Source: Cloacibacillus sp. (GTDB lineage: Bacteria; Synergistota; Synergistia; Synergistales; Synergistaceae). Taken from it: a DNA stretch of 64,000 nt. The position numbers were made by a program, and so were the translations under genes. Where the stretch lies: contig JAVVPF010000014.1 of NCBI GenBank assembly GCA_036655895.1, forward strand, positions 1 to 64,000, in the 5' to 3' direction. The notes below the pieces were generated by a model. The model was not told where the DNA came from and made no database searches. It saw only the letters and a program-made list of their open reading frames with translations. Shown here piece after piece: positions 1 to 8,514 of this stretch (its first letter is position 1; each line of letters opens with the position of its first letter).

Positions 1-1088
1 CGAAGGTCGTCTTTGGCGCGCGGCTTTGCCTGTTGGTAGGAAACAGCGACTCTGTTGATGCTGAATATGGCCGAAACGCCCTCGTTGTAGACGGTTTCGA
101 TGCCGTTTGCGATATCGCCTACGACTGCTATAACCGGCGTGCCCTGTTTTTTAGCGCGTCGCGCCACTCCTATGACGACCTTCCCGCGCAGGCTCTGTCC
201 GTCTATCTTACCTTCTCCGGTGAATACGATATCCGCTTCTTTTGCCAGTTCGTCAAAGCCCACTGTGTCAAGCACGGTTTCTATTCCCATTTTCAGTTCC
301 GATCCAAAGAGCGTGCGCATTCCATACCCCATGCCCCCGGCTGCGCCCGCGCCCGGCATCTCCGCGCAGTCAGCGCCAAGCTCTTTTTTCACCACCGACG
401 CAAAGCTGCGCAGGCCGGCGTCAAGCAGAGGCAGCGTCTGTGCCGTCGCGCCTTTTTGCGGGCCAAATACATAGGCGGCGCCTGTTTCTCCGTAGAGAGG
501 GTTGTCGATGTCGCACATCGTCGTTATTTTTAAATCTTTTAGCTCCGGCGCCATCTGAGAAAGGTCCACGCGTGCGATTTTTGCAAGAGTGCCTCCAACT
601 GGTACGAAGCTCTTTCCATCCGCGTCCGAAAATAAAACGCCGACCGCGGCGGCCGCACCGCATCCGGCGTCGTTTGTGGCGCTGCCGCCCAGTCCCATGA
701 TGACGCGGCTGCATCCGCTGCGTGCGGCGTCGAGAATCAGCTCGCCAACACCGTAGGTTGTGGTGCGCATAGCGTCGCAGTTTTCGCCGGAAAGAGGCAG
801 TCCAGCGCAGGCTGCCATTTCGATTATGGCGGTCCTTCCGTCTTGTATAAGGCCGTAAAAAGCTTCGACCTCTTCAAAGTTTGGCCCGTGCACCTTAATA
901 TATTTCTTTTTTCCTCCCATTGAGGAAAGAAAAGCGTCAACACTGCCCTCTCCGCCGTCGGCGACCGGGATCGCCTTCACTGAGGCTTCAGGGAGATGCT
1001 TTTTTATCGCGCCTGTCATTATCTCGCATATTTCCAGCGAGCTCATCGTTCCCTTGAAGGAATCGGGTATCAGAAGGAATTTTTTCAT
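1..1088 (-). CDS. garK: Glycerate kinase, partial (runs off left edge)
   Basis: Phosphorylates D-glycerate with ATP, feeding sugar-acid and glyoxylate breakdown into glycolysis. Read on the minus strand, the frame starts MKKFLLIPDSFKGTMSS, the usual N-terminus of the GarK/GlxK family. It continues with a Gly-rich stretch ending GLGGSATNDAGCGAAAA and a later FTGEGKIDGQS, both typical of this family. About 362 codons are visible and the C-terminus lies outside the window; the family is about 375-380 aa. It lies 122 bp downstream of a CdaR-like regulator on the same strand, the pairing seen in enterobacterial glycerate/glucarate regulons. Whether the 2- or 3-phosphate is made cannot be read from sequence. 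Confidence 0.93.
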   Translation of the reverse strand, partial: MKKFLLIPDSFKGTMSSLEICEIMTGAIKKHLPEASVKAIPVADGGEGSVDAFLSSMGGKKKYIKVHGPNFEEVEAFYGLIQDGRTAIIEMAACAGLPLSGENCDAMRTTTYGVGELILDAARSGCSRVIMGLGGSATNDAGCGAAAAVGVLFSDADGKSFVPVGGTLAKIARVDLSQMAPELKDLKITTMCDIDNPLYGETGAAYVFGPQKGATAQTLPLLDAGLRSFASVVKKELGADCAEMPGAGAAGGMGYGMRTLFGSELKMGIETVLDTVGFDELAKEADIVFTGEGKIDGQSLRGKVVIGVARRAKKQGTPVIAVVGDIANGIETVYNEGVSAIFSINRVAVSYQQAKPRAKDDL

Positions 1089-1210
1089 TTTAGTTAGTCC
1101 TCACTAGTAGACTCTCTTATGCTGAACATTTCTACCGCCTCCTGAATGTTTTTAAAGACGCCTGACAAATATGATCGTAGCTTCTTTTGGGGGAAAGTCA
1201 TGGCGTCGGT

Positions 1211-2434
1211 TTATATTAGCTTGATGCGTTTGAGTGCCAGATAGTAGGCGTTCACTTGCGGGAAGTCGTCAAAGCGCAGGCCCAGACGCTCTTCCAGCTT
1301 TTGGAGACGATAGGAGAGCGTGTTGCGGTGCAGGTGCAGCTTTTCCGCGGCCAGCTGCTTGCTGAAAAAAGATTCGCAGTAGACCATGAACGTCTCGATA
1401 AGTTCGTTTGCTTCGTCGTCGCGCAGCGCCTCCGCTATCCTTTTTTCTATCGACCTCATCGAATAATTCGGCTTTAGAGAAAGCAGCATGTCGCAAAGCA
1501 TAAAGCCGCTGTGGTGATAGACGCCGGGCGCAAGGGAGAGTTTTTCAGCTATTTTAACTACGTCCCACGCGTTCTTATAGGCTGAGGGCAGTTCGTAGAG
1601 AGTGCGCGCCTGATGGCCGAGGCCTATTATCGTCTCTATGGAGGCCTCTTTTAATTTTTTATATATTTCTTTGCCAGTCGCCGTCACCGTCTCTTCGTCC
1701 TCCTGCTGGTTCTTTTCGTCGGGGCATTCCACGGCGCGGATGACCACAAAGCGGTCGCGCGAGGCGCTTGCTATGATGTTTTGCGGATCGGGGAACTTCT
1801 CACGCAGTATTTCGATGACTCTTCCGTGCATTGAGGAATAGTCTATTTCGTCGGCGATGGGGTCTGAGTAACTGTCGTAGGATATTTTCATCGGGTTTTT
1901 GTCGAGCTGCAATCCTCTGAAATTGGAAAAGAATATAGACATGACAGCCCTGGGGGCGTCAAGGTTTATCCCAAGCTGCGCCGCCTTTTTTATGAGAGGC
2001 TCATGTTCGTTAGCTGAGGGGTCAAAGAGACTTATCTCATGCACAAGCTCGTTTATCTTTTTCTGAGGCGAGGTAAGCGACGGAGAGTTTATTTTTTCGC
2101 GCAGGATGCTCTCTATCTGGTTTTTCACGAGCATCGTAAATTCAAGCACGACCTCGGGCGGCCCCGCTATCGCCGCCGTGCCGATTACGCGTCCGTTGTA
2201 AAAGATGGGGACGGTGCTGCCAGGGTACCATACGCCCATAGTCTTTGCCGTCTCTTCGTCGTCAAAGCTTATCTTTTTATATTTGATACAAGGCACGGAG
2301 GGACGGTGCAGCGTGCCTATCCGTTCCTTCGCCGGCGCGCCTATTATTATCCCGCTTATGTCTGTGATGATGATGCTGCGTCCCATCAGCGAGCTTAGAT
2401 ATTCGGAAATTTCTTGTGCGTATTTTTTCAGCAT
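1211..2434 (-). CDS. cdaR: CdaR-like sugar-diacid transcriptional regulator
   Basis: A cytoplasmic regulator of about 407 aa. The N-terminal half (roughly residues 1-135) looks like the sugar-diacid recognition domain, with the stretch SSLMGRSIIITDISGIIIG and a binding-loop-like segment GVWYPGSTVP. The C-terminus carries a PucR/CdaR helix-turn-helix with LHLHRNTLSYRLQKLEERLG. The open frame extends upstream to 2476, but an AGAAGGGA ribosome site sits just before the ATG at 2434, so I start at MLKKYAQEI. It is followed by the glycerate kinase gene, so glycerate or another sugar acid is the likely inducer. That ligand is inferred from E. coli CdaR and is not shown here. Confidence 0.88.
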   Translation of the reverse strand: MLKKYAQEISEYLSSLMGRSIIITDISGIIIGAPAKERIGTLHRPSVPCIKYKKISFDDEETAKTMGVWYPGSTVPIFYNGRVIGTAAIAGPPEVVLEFTMLVKNQIESILREKINSPSLTSPQKKINELVHEISLFDPSANEHEPLIKKAAQLGINLDAPRAVMSIFFSNFRGLQLDKNPMKISYDSYSDPIADEIDYSSMHGRVIEILREKFPDPQNIIASASRDRFVVIRAVECPDEKNQQEDEETVTATGKEIYKKLKEASIETIIGLGHQARTLYELPSAYKNAWDVVKIAEKLSLAPGVYHHSGFMLCDMLLSLKPNYSMRSIEKRIAEALRDDEANELIETFMVYCESFFSKQLAAEKLHLHRNTLSYRLQKLEERLGLRFDDFPQVNAYYLALKRIKLI

Positions 2435-2500
2435 GCTGTCCCTTCTTCCATGTTTGACCATGCTAAATGATACCATATATTTTATATGCGCAAGCCCTTT

Positions 2501-3481
2501 TTACCTGCTGGAACTGGCGTCGTAAGCGTTCTTGACTGGCGTTGAAATTATTTTCCCAGCCTTTATGGAATATATGCAGATATCGTTTATGTTCGAAGAC
2601 GCGGTTCGTTTTTGTACCGCTGAATGGAGGACGAACAGCAGTTCGTCCGTGCTTCCGGCAAGCCATGAAGCGCGCTGTACGCAGATAGTTTTTAGCGGGA
2701 TGTTTGTCAGCTTTCCGGTCTTTATATTGTAAACGAATACCCCGGAGCGGCAGTCGGGGTTTTGACATGTGCGGCAGTGAGTCTCCCCTATCTGCACCGC
2801 GAAGATGATGTTTTCGCCGTCCGTCGACTGTGTGAAGTGTATATCGCTTCCGCCAAGGATTTTTTCTTTGGCAAAAAGAGGATCAAGCGGGACCACGGTC
2901 AATTGTGCTCCGTCCAGGCTGAATTGGTAGAGGTTCGTCATGTCCTGCGCCCAGAACGATTTTCCGTCCGCCGAAAAAAAGGGAGAGAAAAGATCATTTG
3001 GCGCGGGCACGCCGCCTTTTCCAGGAGTTATGATTTTTTCACGTCCCGAAGCTATGTCATATATGGCGGCCAGCCAACGTTTCCCACCCACGTATTTTGA
3101 ATAGAGCAGGCTCTTTCCGTCTGTAGACCAGCGCGGGCCGTAACTGTTCCCTCCGCTTACGCGAAGCCGAGTGATTTTACCGTTGGGGATGGAGCAGAGC
3201 GCTATCGTTCGGCTGCCGTTTTCCCCATAGAGCGTGAAAGCTATCTGATCGCCGTTTGGCGAAATTTCAGGGTCAGCGGCGTTTCGTTTTATGAGCGTGT
3301 GCGAGGCGCCGTTTTCATAATAACCGACAGAGCTCTCTTTGCCTCTCCATTGGCCAAAGGCTATGCGAAGCGAAGAGGCCTCCGCCTGTACGGAAATTAT
3401 TATAAAAACAAGAGCCGCCGCCGCAAGCAACGCAAGCCGGCCGGTAAAAAAAGATGTTGGCGGATGCAGGCTTTTTTTCAT
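2501..3481 (-). CDS. Exported TolB/WD40-like beta-propeller protein
   Basis: A protein of 326 aa with an N-terminal signal peptide or anchor: basic start, then LALLAAAALVFIIISV and an Ala-rich cleavage region near residue 36. The mature part has repeated beta-propeller strands of the TolB/PD40 type, for example ISPNGDQIAFTLY, RWSTDGKSLLYSKY and FSADGKSFWAQD. There is also a Cys-containing insert, CRTCQNPDCRSG, that could bind metal or form disulfides. A strong GGAGGGAGC precedes the ATG. It ends about 66 bp before the cdaR-like gene. Role unknown; such proteins often serve as envelope scaffolds. I see no enzymatic motif. Confidence 0.75.
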   Translation of the reverse strand: MKKSLHPPTSFFTGRLALLAAAALVFIIISVQAEASSLRIAFGQWRGKESSVGYYENGASHTLIKRNAADPEISPNGDQIAFTLYGENGSRTIALCSIPNGKITRLRVSGGNSYGPRWSTDGKSLLYSKYVGGKRWLAAIYDIASGREKIITPGKGGVPAPNDLFSPFFSADGKSFWAQDMTNLYQFSLDGAQLTVVPLDPLFAKEKILGGSDIHFTQSTDGENIIFAVQIGETHCRTCQNPDCRSGVFVYNIKTGKLTNIPLKTICVQRASWLAGSTDELLFVLHSAVQKRTASSNINDICIYSIKAGKIISTPVKNAYDASSSR

Positions 3482-3590
3482 TAAGCTCCCTCCCAGGATT
3501 TGCAGCTAAAGGCGTGGCGCGCCTTCGCACTTAGATTTTACCTCCTACGCGCAAACTGCGAAAGCACCGCGCCTGCGTCGCACACGACTG

Positions 3591-3619
3591 TTGCAAACTT
3601 CCCGTGAATGCCTTATTAT
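3591..3619 (+). promoter_or_regulatory. Sigma-70-type promoter for the IclR gene
   Basis: TTGCAA at 3591-3596 and TATTAT at 3614-3619 are separated by 17 nt, about 58 bp before the chosen start of the IclR-family gene. The 195-bp interval 3482-3676 between the divergent beta-propeller and IclR genes holds no other coding signal. Confidence 0.6.
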
Positions 3620-3676
3620 TGTCGGGCAAATGAAATAAAATTCCGTCTATTGAAAAGGCTTGGATTGGAGGCCAAT

Positions 3677-4420
3677 ATGAAAGAAATCTCTGTAAGATCG
3701 GTGGACCGTGCATTTTCCATTCTCCAGGCGTTCTCCCGCGACGATTATAAACTGACGCTCAGCGAGCTTGCCGTGCGCATCGGGCTGCCCGTTACTACGA
3801 CGCTGCGGCTTGCGAACACGCTTGAAAGCCTGAACATGCTGCACCGCCACAGCGACCGTTCCTATTCGTTGGGAAACCAGCTGTATATCCTAGGAAGCAT
3901 AGCGAAGGTCAACTTCCGCCCGCAGCAGGTAATTTATCCGTACATGAAACAGCTGCGCGATGAAACGAAAGAGGCCGTTTCACTCTACGGTGTCGTAGGC
4001 GAGGACCGCGTCTGCTTTGAACATGTAGAAAGCCTGCTTTCAATGCAGTGCGTAATGCGGGTCGGAGACAAGCTTCCGCTTTGGGCCGGAGCCGGTGGGC
4101 GCGCATTGCTTGCCTTCCTAGGGGAAGAGGCGATAGAACGCGAAGTGGCAAAGGCGCATCAGATAACGCATACAACGCTCTTTGAGCCTGACAAGCTGCG
4201 CCGAAGCCTGGCCGACGTGCGCACGCTGGGATATTCGGTGAGCCACGGCGATCGCGAAGAAGGGATACTCTCAGTTGCAGTTCCTATCATGAACCGTCAA
4301 GGGGGCCTTGAATTCTCACTATCCATAGCAGGGCCAGCGCAGCGCTTCACGGAGGAGACGGCGCTTTCTCTTGTGCCCGCGATGCAGAAAATGTGCCGCG
4401 AAATCTCCACTCAGATATAA
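3677..4420 (+). CDS. IclR-family transcriptional regulator
   Basis: A DNA-binding regulator of 247 aa. The N-terminal winged helix-turn-helix (about residues 5-65) reads LSELAVRIGLPVTTTLRLANTLE. The C-terminal IclR effector domain includes LYGVVGEDRVCFEHVES and LPLWAGAGGRALLAF. The frame opens earlier, at 3608, but GGAGG lies 6-7 bases before the ATG at 3677, so that start is used. A perfect hairpin terminator follows directly. Candidate targets are the neighbouring HMG-CoA-lyase-like gene and the isomerase gene beyond it. IclR proteins usually respond to small organic acids; the ligand here is unknown. Confidence 0.9.
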   Translation: MKEISVRSVDRAFSILQAFSRDDYKLTLSELAVRIGLPVTTTLRLANTLESLNMLHRHSDRSYSLGNQLYILGSIAKVNFRPQQVIYPYMKQLRDETKEAVSLYGVVGEDRVCFEHVESLLSMQCVMRVGDKLPLWAGAGGRALLAFLGEEAIEREVAKAHQITHTTLFEPDKLRRSLADVRTLGYSVSHGDREEGILSVAVPIMNRQGGLEFSLSIAGPAQRFTEETALSLVPAMQKMCREISTQI

Positions 4421-4428
4421 TATAACAA

Positions 4429-4464
4429 CTGGAACGCCGTATGTATTTGGCGTTCCAGATTTTT
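4429..4464 (+). terminator. Rho-independent terminator after the IclR gene
   Basis: A 10-bp perfect stem (CTGGAACGCC / GGCGTTCCAG) with a 10-nt loop, followed by ATTTTT. It sits between convergent genes and may also stop the minus-strand HMG-CoA-lyase-like transcript. Confidence 0.85.
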
Positions 4465-4516
4465 CCGGGAGAGTGGGCGTTTATCTGTTAGATTATTAAT
4501 AAACGGTGCGCGGCGT

Positions 4517-5449
4517 CTACTGTTTTTTCGTGGCGGAGAGCGCCGTCAGCTCTGAGACCTTTCCTGCGCGTAGGATAGCGCTGTCGGTGCGGTGTCCTAC
4601 CCAGTGCTCAAGCTTTTTCGCGAGAACGATCATCTTATCCAGATCGATTCCCGTATCTATCCCCATCTCGCAGAGCATGTGGAGCATATCCTCCGATGCC
4701 GAGTTACCAGAAGCGCCGGGGGCGAAGGGGCATCCCCCAAGTCCGGCCATAGAAGCGTCATAACGCACGATCCCAGCCTGAAGCCCAGCTATGACGTTTG
4801 CAAGAGCCATACCGCGCGTGTTGTGCAGATGCAGGAACCAGCGCACATCGGGGAAACGTTCGCGCAAGTATGAAGCCGTATCGTAGACTTGGCGTGGATT
4901 TGCCATCCCGGTCGTGTCAGACATCGAAAGTTCTGTAATGCCAAGTTCGCAGAATTTTTCCGCAATCTCCGCCACCTGTTCCTTTTTTATCTTTCCCTCA
5001 AACGGACAGCCGAAAGTTGTGGAAATCGCGCCGGAGACCCCTGCGCCGTTTTCTCGCGCGAAAGCCGCGCATTCTCGAAAGCCGTCCAACAGCTCTGCGA
5101 TGGATTTTTTTAAATTTGCACGTGCGTGTGACTCGCTTGCGGAGAGCGTCAGTTTCACCTTCGTGATGCCGGCGGCAATGGCGCGTTCCGCGCCCTTTTT
5201 ATTTGCAACGAGGCAGCGATACTCCACGCCGGGCAGCCGCTTTATACTCCGCGCCACCGCATCGGTGTCCGCCATCTGCGGCACAGCCTTTGGATGTACA
5301 AAAGAACCCACCTCGATTATAGGTACGCCCGCCTCGGCAGCGCCGTTTATAAGCTCTACCTTCTGCTCAACGCTGAGCATTGTCGGTTCGTTTTGAAGGC
5401 CGTCGCGTGGCCCCACCTCGCAGAAAATTATTTTTTCAGGCCATTCCAT
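4517..5449 (-). CDS. HMG-CoA lyase-family enzyme (HMGL-like, DRE-TIM)
   Basis: A protein of about 310 aa of the DRE-TIM metallolyase group, which cleaves a 3-hydroxy-3-methyl acyl-CoA into acetyl-CoA and a keto product. Visible signatures: EVGPRDGLQNEP near the start, then EVGSFVHPKAVPQMAD, and the catalytic-loop motif AGLGGCPFAPGASGN near residue 260. The metal-site segment reads LHLHNTRG rather than the classical HDTYG; I recall this variant in many bacterial relatives. A TTG at 5467 opens the frame, but the ATG at 5449 fits the family N-terminus better. No leucine-degradation genes are nearby, so a related substrate such as another 3-hydroxyacyl-CoA is possible. It is divergent from the isomerase gene at 5585. 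Confidence 0.82.
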   Translation of the reverse strand: MEWPEKIIFCEVGPRDGLQNEPTMLSVEQKVELINGAAEAGVPIIEVGSFVHPKAVPQMADTDAVARSIKRLPGVEYRCLVANKKGAERAIAAGITKVKLTLSASESHARANLKKSIAELLDGFRECAAFARENGAGVSGAISTTFGCPFEGKIKKEQVAEIAEKFCELGITELSMSDTTGMANPRQVYDTASYLRERFPDVRWFLHLHNTRGMALANVIAGLQAGIVRYDASMAGLGGCPFAPGASGNSASEDMLHMLCEMGIDTGIDLDKMIVLAKKLEHWVGHRTDSAILRAGKVSELTALSATKKQ

Positions 5450-5501
5450 CTTTTTATGACACTCCAATCTGGCGATTTATAATTTCTATCAAGATAATAA
5501 A

Positions 5502-5540
5502 AGATTACTCTTGTAATTATGTTCTGTCAAGTGATATTAT
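5502..5540. promoter_or_regulatory. Overlapping divergent promoters
   Basis: Plus strand: TTGTAA (5511-5516), 18-nt spacer, TATTAT (5535-5540), leading to the isomerase gene at 5585. Minus strand: TTGACA (complement of 5525-5530), 17-nt spacer, TAATCT (complement of 5502-5507), leading to the HMG-CoA-lyase-like gene. Each -35 lies inside the other promoter's spacer, so simultaneous occupancy looks impossible. Confidence 0.6.
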
Positions 5541-5584
5541 ATTTCATGTAATGGAAAACATAAACGCACATAGGAGGAATTGTA

Positions 5585-6412
5585 ATGGCACATAAATTTT
5601 CTCTCGCGCACCTTACGGTACTTGGCTGGTCTCCTGTAGAAATGGCGTACAACGCGGCGCTTATTGGCTATGACTACATCAGCATCCGCAACATCAATAT
5701 GGGTGTCAAGGGCGAACGGGACTTCAGCATACCAATAGGCGGAGAGCGCTACAACGCGCTGATGCGGGCAATCGGCGAAACTGGCATCGGTATCCACGAT
5801 ATAGAGCTTGCCCGCGTAGTCGATGGAGTGGATGTGGCAAGCTACGAGGCCGCGCTTGAATCCGGCGCGTCGCTTGGTGCGCAGGGAGTGCTGAGCAGCG
5901 TTTGGACGGAGGATAAAAAATATTATACTGAGCAGTTTGCGCGTCTTTGTGACATTGCTGCGAAATACGGACTCACTGTGAATCTAGAATTTGTAACGTG
6001 GGCGGGTATATGGGACCTCAAAGGCGCGCTTGAGCTGCTTGCCGTCGTAGAGCGGCCTAACGCGCGGCTCATGATAGACACGCTCCATGCGTGGCGCTCC
6101 GGCGTAAGCACGGCCGACATTGCAGCGTGCCCAAAAGAACTCTTCGACATGGCCCACATTTGCGACGGCCCCGCCGAGATTCCCGCGCGCACCGACAAAG
6201 AGGCGCTCATCTACACCGGCCGCGATGCAAGATACTACGTAGGTGAAGGCACAATAAACATAGCCGACATGGTAAAATCGCTGCGTCCCGACACAGTCCT
6301 ATCAATAGAGCTCCCGCACCTAGCGCGTTCAGCCGAATACGGCAGTACAGAACATGCACGCAGATGCCTTACCACGGCGAAAAGATATTTGAAAGCAGCC
6401 GGCGCGGAATAG
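5585..6412 (+). CDS. Sugar isomerase/epimerase-like TIM-barrel protein (copy 1)
   Basis: A 275-aa single-domain TIM barrel of the xylose-isomerase-like/AP-endonuclease-2 superfamily, which includes hydroxypyruvate, inosose and keto-sugar isomerases and epimerases. Metal-site-type segments are visible: NLEFVTWAG, LMIDTLHAWRSG, MAHICDGP and LSIELPHLA. An AGGAGG lies 7 nt before the ATG. It is clearly paralogous to the gene at 7662 over the full length (shared AHLT, MAYNA/MIYNA, DIELA, NLEFVTWA, HTGR/YTGR blocks). A GntR regulator follows. The substrate is unknown; a C3-C6 hydroxy-carbonyl compound is inferred from the neighbouring dehydrogenases and TRAP transporter. Confidence 0.82.
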   Translation: MAHKFSLAHLTVLGWSPVEMAYNAALIGYDYISIRNINMGVKGERDFSIPIGGERYNALMRAIGETGIGIHDIELARVVDGVDVASYEAALESGASLGAQGVLSSVWTEDKKYYTEQFARLCDIAAKYGLTVNLEFVTWAGIWDLKGALELLAVVERPNARLMIDTLHAWRSGVSTADIAACPKELFDMAHICDGPAEIPARTDKEALIYTGRDARYYVGEGTINIADMVKSLRPDTVLSIELPHLARSAEYGSTEHARRCLTTAKRYLKAAGAE

Positions 6413-6572
6413 ACTTGCGGTACAGATGCATTCATGGCGCCCGATCGTGTGTTTGTATCTAAAAACCTCTTGTTATGGGGTATAATTGCTTCCTAGGAAT
6501 GATAAGGAACCCGAAAACATGCGGCATCTTGGGCATATAGATGTTGACAACGTATTCTGAGGGGGCGTAATC

Positions 6573-7256
6573 TTGTACAGGCCTGACGGAAAAAAACCTT
6601 CCGATAAAACTGAGAAAAAATCAGAAAGCCTTTCGAACTACGTATATGATGCAATCAAAAAAAAGATTGTTACCGGTGAACTTGCTCCAGGAAATGCTCT
6701 GATCGACAGGGTCCTGGCGGAGGAAATGGGTGTGAGCCGGACGCCCATACGAGATGCCCTGAAACGTCTTTCGTTGGAAGGGTGGGTATTGTGGCGCGAA
6801 CATAAAGGAGTCGTCGTTTCCGAGGTAAACTCAGATGACGAATATCAATTATTTTTACTTCGTGAGATGATAGAACCGTTTATAGTAAAAAAAATCATAA
6901 CTACAAAAAGACCGCAGGTACTTGCGGGACAGCTAGTAGCTATTGCTGATGCAATGGAACTGTTGCAGGATCGCCCCGTAGAGTTTATGGAAAAGGATAT
7001 GGAATTCCATTCCACCATCGTAGAGTTTATGGGCGTAACAAAACTCGGCCCTTTATGGGAAAAGATATGCGACGATATGACAAGGCTGGTTGTGCAATCT
7101 GTGCGAAAGCGCAGAGCGCCTAAGGATATTATGGAGGAACACCGGATACTGATAGAGGCGTTTTGGAGAGCAGACCTTGAGAAGGCGTTGGAATGTATAT
7201 CGAAGCACTGTAATCTTATAGTAGAGACCTACCATAACAATCAAAATTTATCGTAA
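6573..7256 (+). CDS. GntR-family regulator (FCD domain)
   Basis: A 227-aa regulator. The winged helix-turn-helix at about residues 20-80 contains DRVLAEEMGVSRTPIRDALKRL; the helical FCD effector domain follows, with EFHSTIVEFMG and a late EHRILIEAF. It starts at a TTG with GAGGGGG just upstream. A good -10 (TATAAT, 6481-6486) lies in the 160-bp gap before it, but I see no clear -35. It sits between two paralogous isomerase genes and probably controls one or both, plus the TRAP/SDR operon downstream. FCD regulators normally bind sugar acids or other carboxylates. Confidence 0.9.
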   Translation: MYRPDGKKPSDKTEKKSESLSNYVYDAIKKKIVTGELAPGNALIDRVLAEEMGVSRTPIRDALKRLSLEGWVLWREHKGVVVSEVNSDDEYQLFLLREMIEPFIVKKIITTKRPQVLAGQLVAIADAMELLQDRPVEFMEKDMEFHSTIVEFMGVTKLGPLWEKICDDMTRLVVQSVRKRRAPKDIMEEHRILIEAFWRADLEKALECISKHCNLIVETYHNNQNLS

Positions 7257-7281
7257 TTGGTATTAAATTATGAACAAACAT

Positions 7282-7367
7282 CAATGCCATAGTATTAGGC
7301 ATTGTTATATCGAATATAAAATAATATTTTTAATTTTAGGCGCTTAAACTTTATTGTTTAAGCGCCT
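7282..7367 (+). terminator. Tandem hairpin terminators after the GntR gene
   Basis: First hairpin: CAATGCC (7282-7288) / GGCATTG (7298-7304), followed by TTATAT. Second: a 12-bp perfect stem AGGCGCTTAAAC / GTTTAAGCGCCT (7338-7367), flanked by T- and A-rich sequence and usable in either direction. Confidence 0.75.
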
Positions 7368-7661
7368 TTACCTATGCTTTATGAAATTTTATATGAAGTT
7401 AAATAAAACGTTATGGTTTTAATGGTATTTATATAAAAACTAGACTGCCCAAAAAATACCAATCTTCATATTGTTTTTTTCGCAGTACGAAAAATTATTT
7501 GAACTTGGGCTTCTTGACAAGCCTTAAGTAAGCTTATATCTTAAGCTTAGATTCCGAAGTTCAGATATTTTTACTGCCTGACGAAATAATTTGTATTAAA
7601 ATTAGAACCATCGCTGATACTATGTGGTAATATAAAAACTCAAAGTTTAGGAGGCACAAAC
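7368..7661 (+). promoter_or_regulatory. AT-rich intergenic promoter/operator region
   Basis: These 294 bp hold no gene and are much richer in A+T than the surroundings. TTGACA at 7514-7519 is followed 15 nt later by TATATC (7535-7540), so the spacer is short. The same stretch carries overlapping inverted and direct repeats: CTTAAG twice and AAGCTTA twice, between about 7522 and 7549. They could be an operator for the neighbouring GntR protein. Confidence 0.45.
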
Positions 7662-8486
7662 GTGACTAGAAAATATTCAGTGGCGCATTTAACCTGGCTT
7701 CAATGGACTCCGCCGGAAATGATTTATAACGCACACGCGATAGGTTTTGACCGTGTGAGCCTACGCACCATAAGCCAGGGGCTAGCAGGGGAGATAAGCC
7801 ATGATCTTTCAAAAAACAATCAACTTTTTAAACTTACAAAACAGGCGCTGTCGGATACGGGAATCAAAATAAACGACATAGAGCTTGCGAAGATTGATCC
7901 CGGAACCACCGATATAAAAAAATACGAACCCCATCTTGAGGCTGCGGCGGAGCTTGGCGTTACCGATGTCATCACAAATATATGGAGTCCAGATCCTTGC
8001 TTTTATGAAGAAAAATTCGGCCAGTTATGCGATTTGGCCGCAAAATATGGCATGGATGTAAATTTGGAATTTGTTACATGGGCCGAGGTAAAAGATTTAA
8101 AGGCGGCGCTGGATCTGGTACGCACGTCAAATAAGCAAAACGCACGGATACTTCTTGACACGCTTCATTTTTATCGCTCTCACGTCTCTTTAGATGAATT
8201 GAAAGCCGCGCCTAAATATCTTTTTAAAACAGTTCATGTCTGTGACGCGGGCAAAAAGATCCCCACAGATAAAGAAAGTCTGGTCCATACCGGCAGGGCC
8301 GAACGTTTGTACATTGGAGAAGGCGCCATAGACATTGCGTCGATAGTTCGCCTCCTAAATGATGACGTCGTATTGTGCCCTGAAATGCCCCACTTAGAAA
8401 GAGTGAGCCAAATAGGGGCTTTTGAACATGTTCGCAGGACGCTGGCAACAGCAAAAGACTATTTTAAACAGCACGGCATAAATTAA
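7662..8486 (+). CDS. Sugar isomerase/epimerase-like TIM-barrel protein (copy 2)
   Basis: A 274-aa paralogue of the protein at 5585, with the same segments: NLEFVTWAE, ILLDTLHFYRSH, TVHVCDAG and LCPEMPHLE. GTG start with AGGAGG six bases upstream. It is the first gene of an apparent operon: isomerase, SDR, DctP, DctQ, DctM, second SDR, AEC permease. The two paralogues differ in the loop after the first strands (GVKGERDFSIPIGG in copy 1, GLAGEISHDLSKNN in copy 2), so they may act on different isomers or on successive steps. Exact reaction unknown. Confidence 0.82.
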   Translation: MTRKYSVAHLTWLQWTPPEMIYNAHAIGFDRVSLRTISQGLAGEISHDLSKNNQLFKLTKQALSDTGIKINDIELAKIDPGTTDIKKYEPHLEAAAELGVTDVITNIWSPDPCFYEEKFGQLCDLAAKYGMDVNLEFVTWAEVKDLKAALDLVRTSNKQNARILLDTLHFYRSHVSLDELKAAPKYLFKTVHVCDAGKKIPTDKESLVHTGRAERLYIGEGAIDIASIVRLLNDDVVLCPEMPHLERVSQIGAFEHVRRTLATAKDYFKQHGIN

Positions 8487-8514
8487 GTCATGCTATAGGC
8501 AGGAGGTGATTTTT

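Noticed and set aside
33-700. Several plus-strand open frames over the left edge
   Set aside because: They are shadows of the minus-strand glycerate kinase, whose frame gives clear family motifs; the plus-strand translations are Arg/Pro-rich and have no ribosome site.
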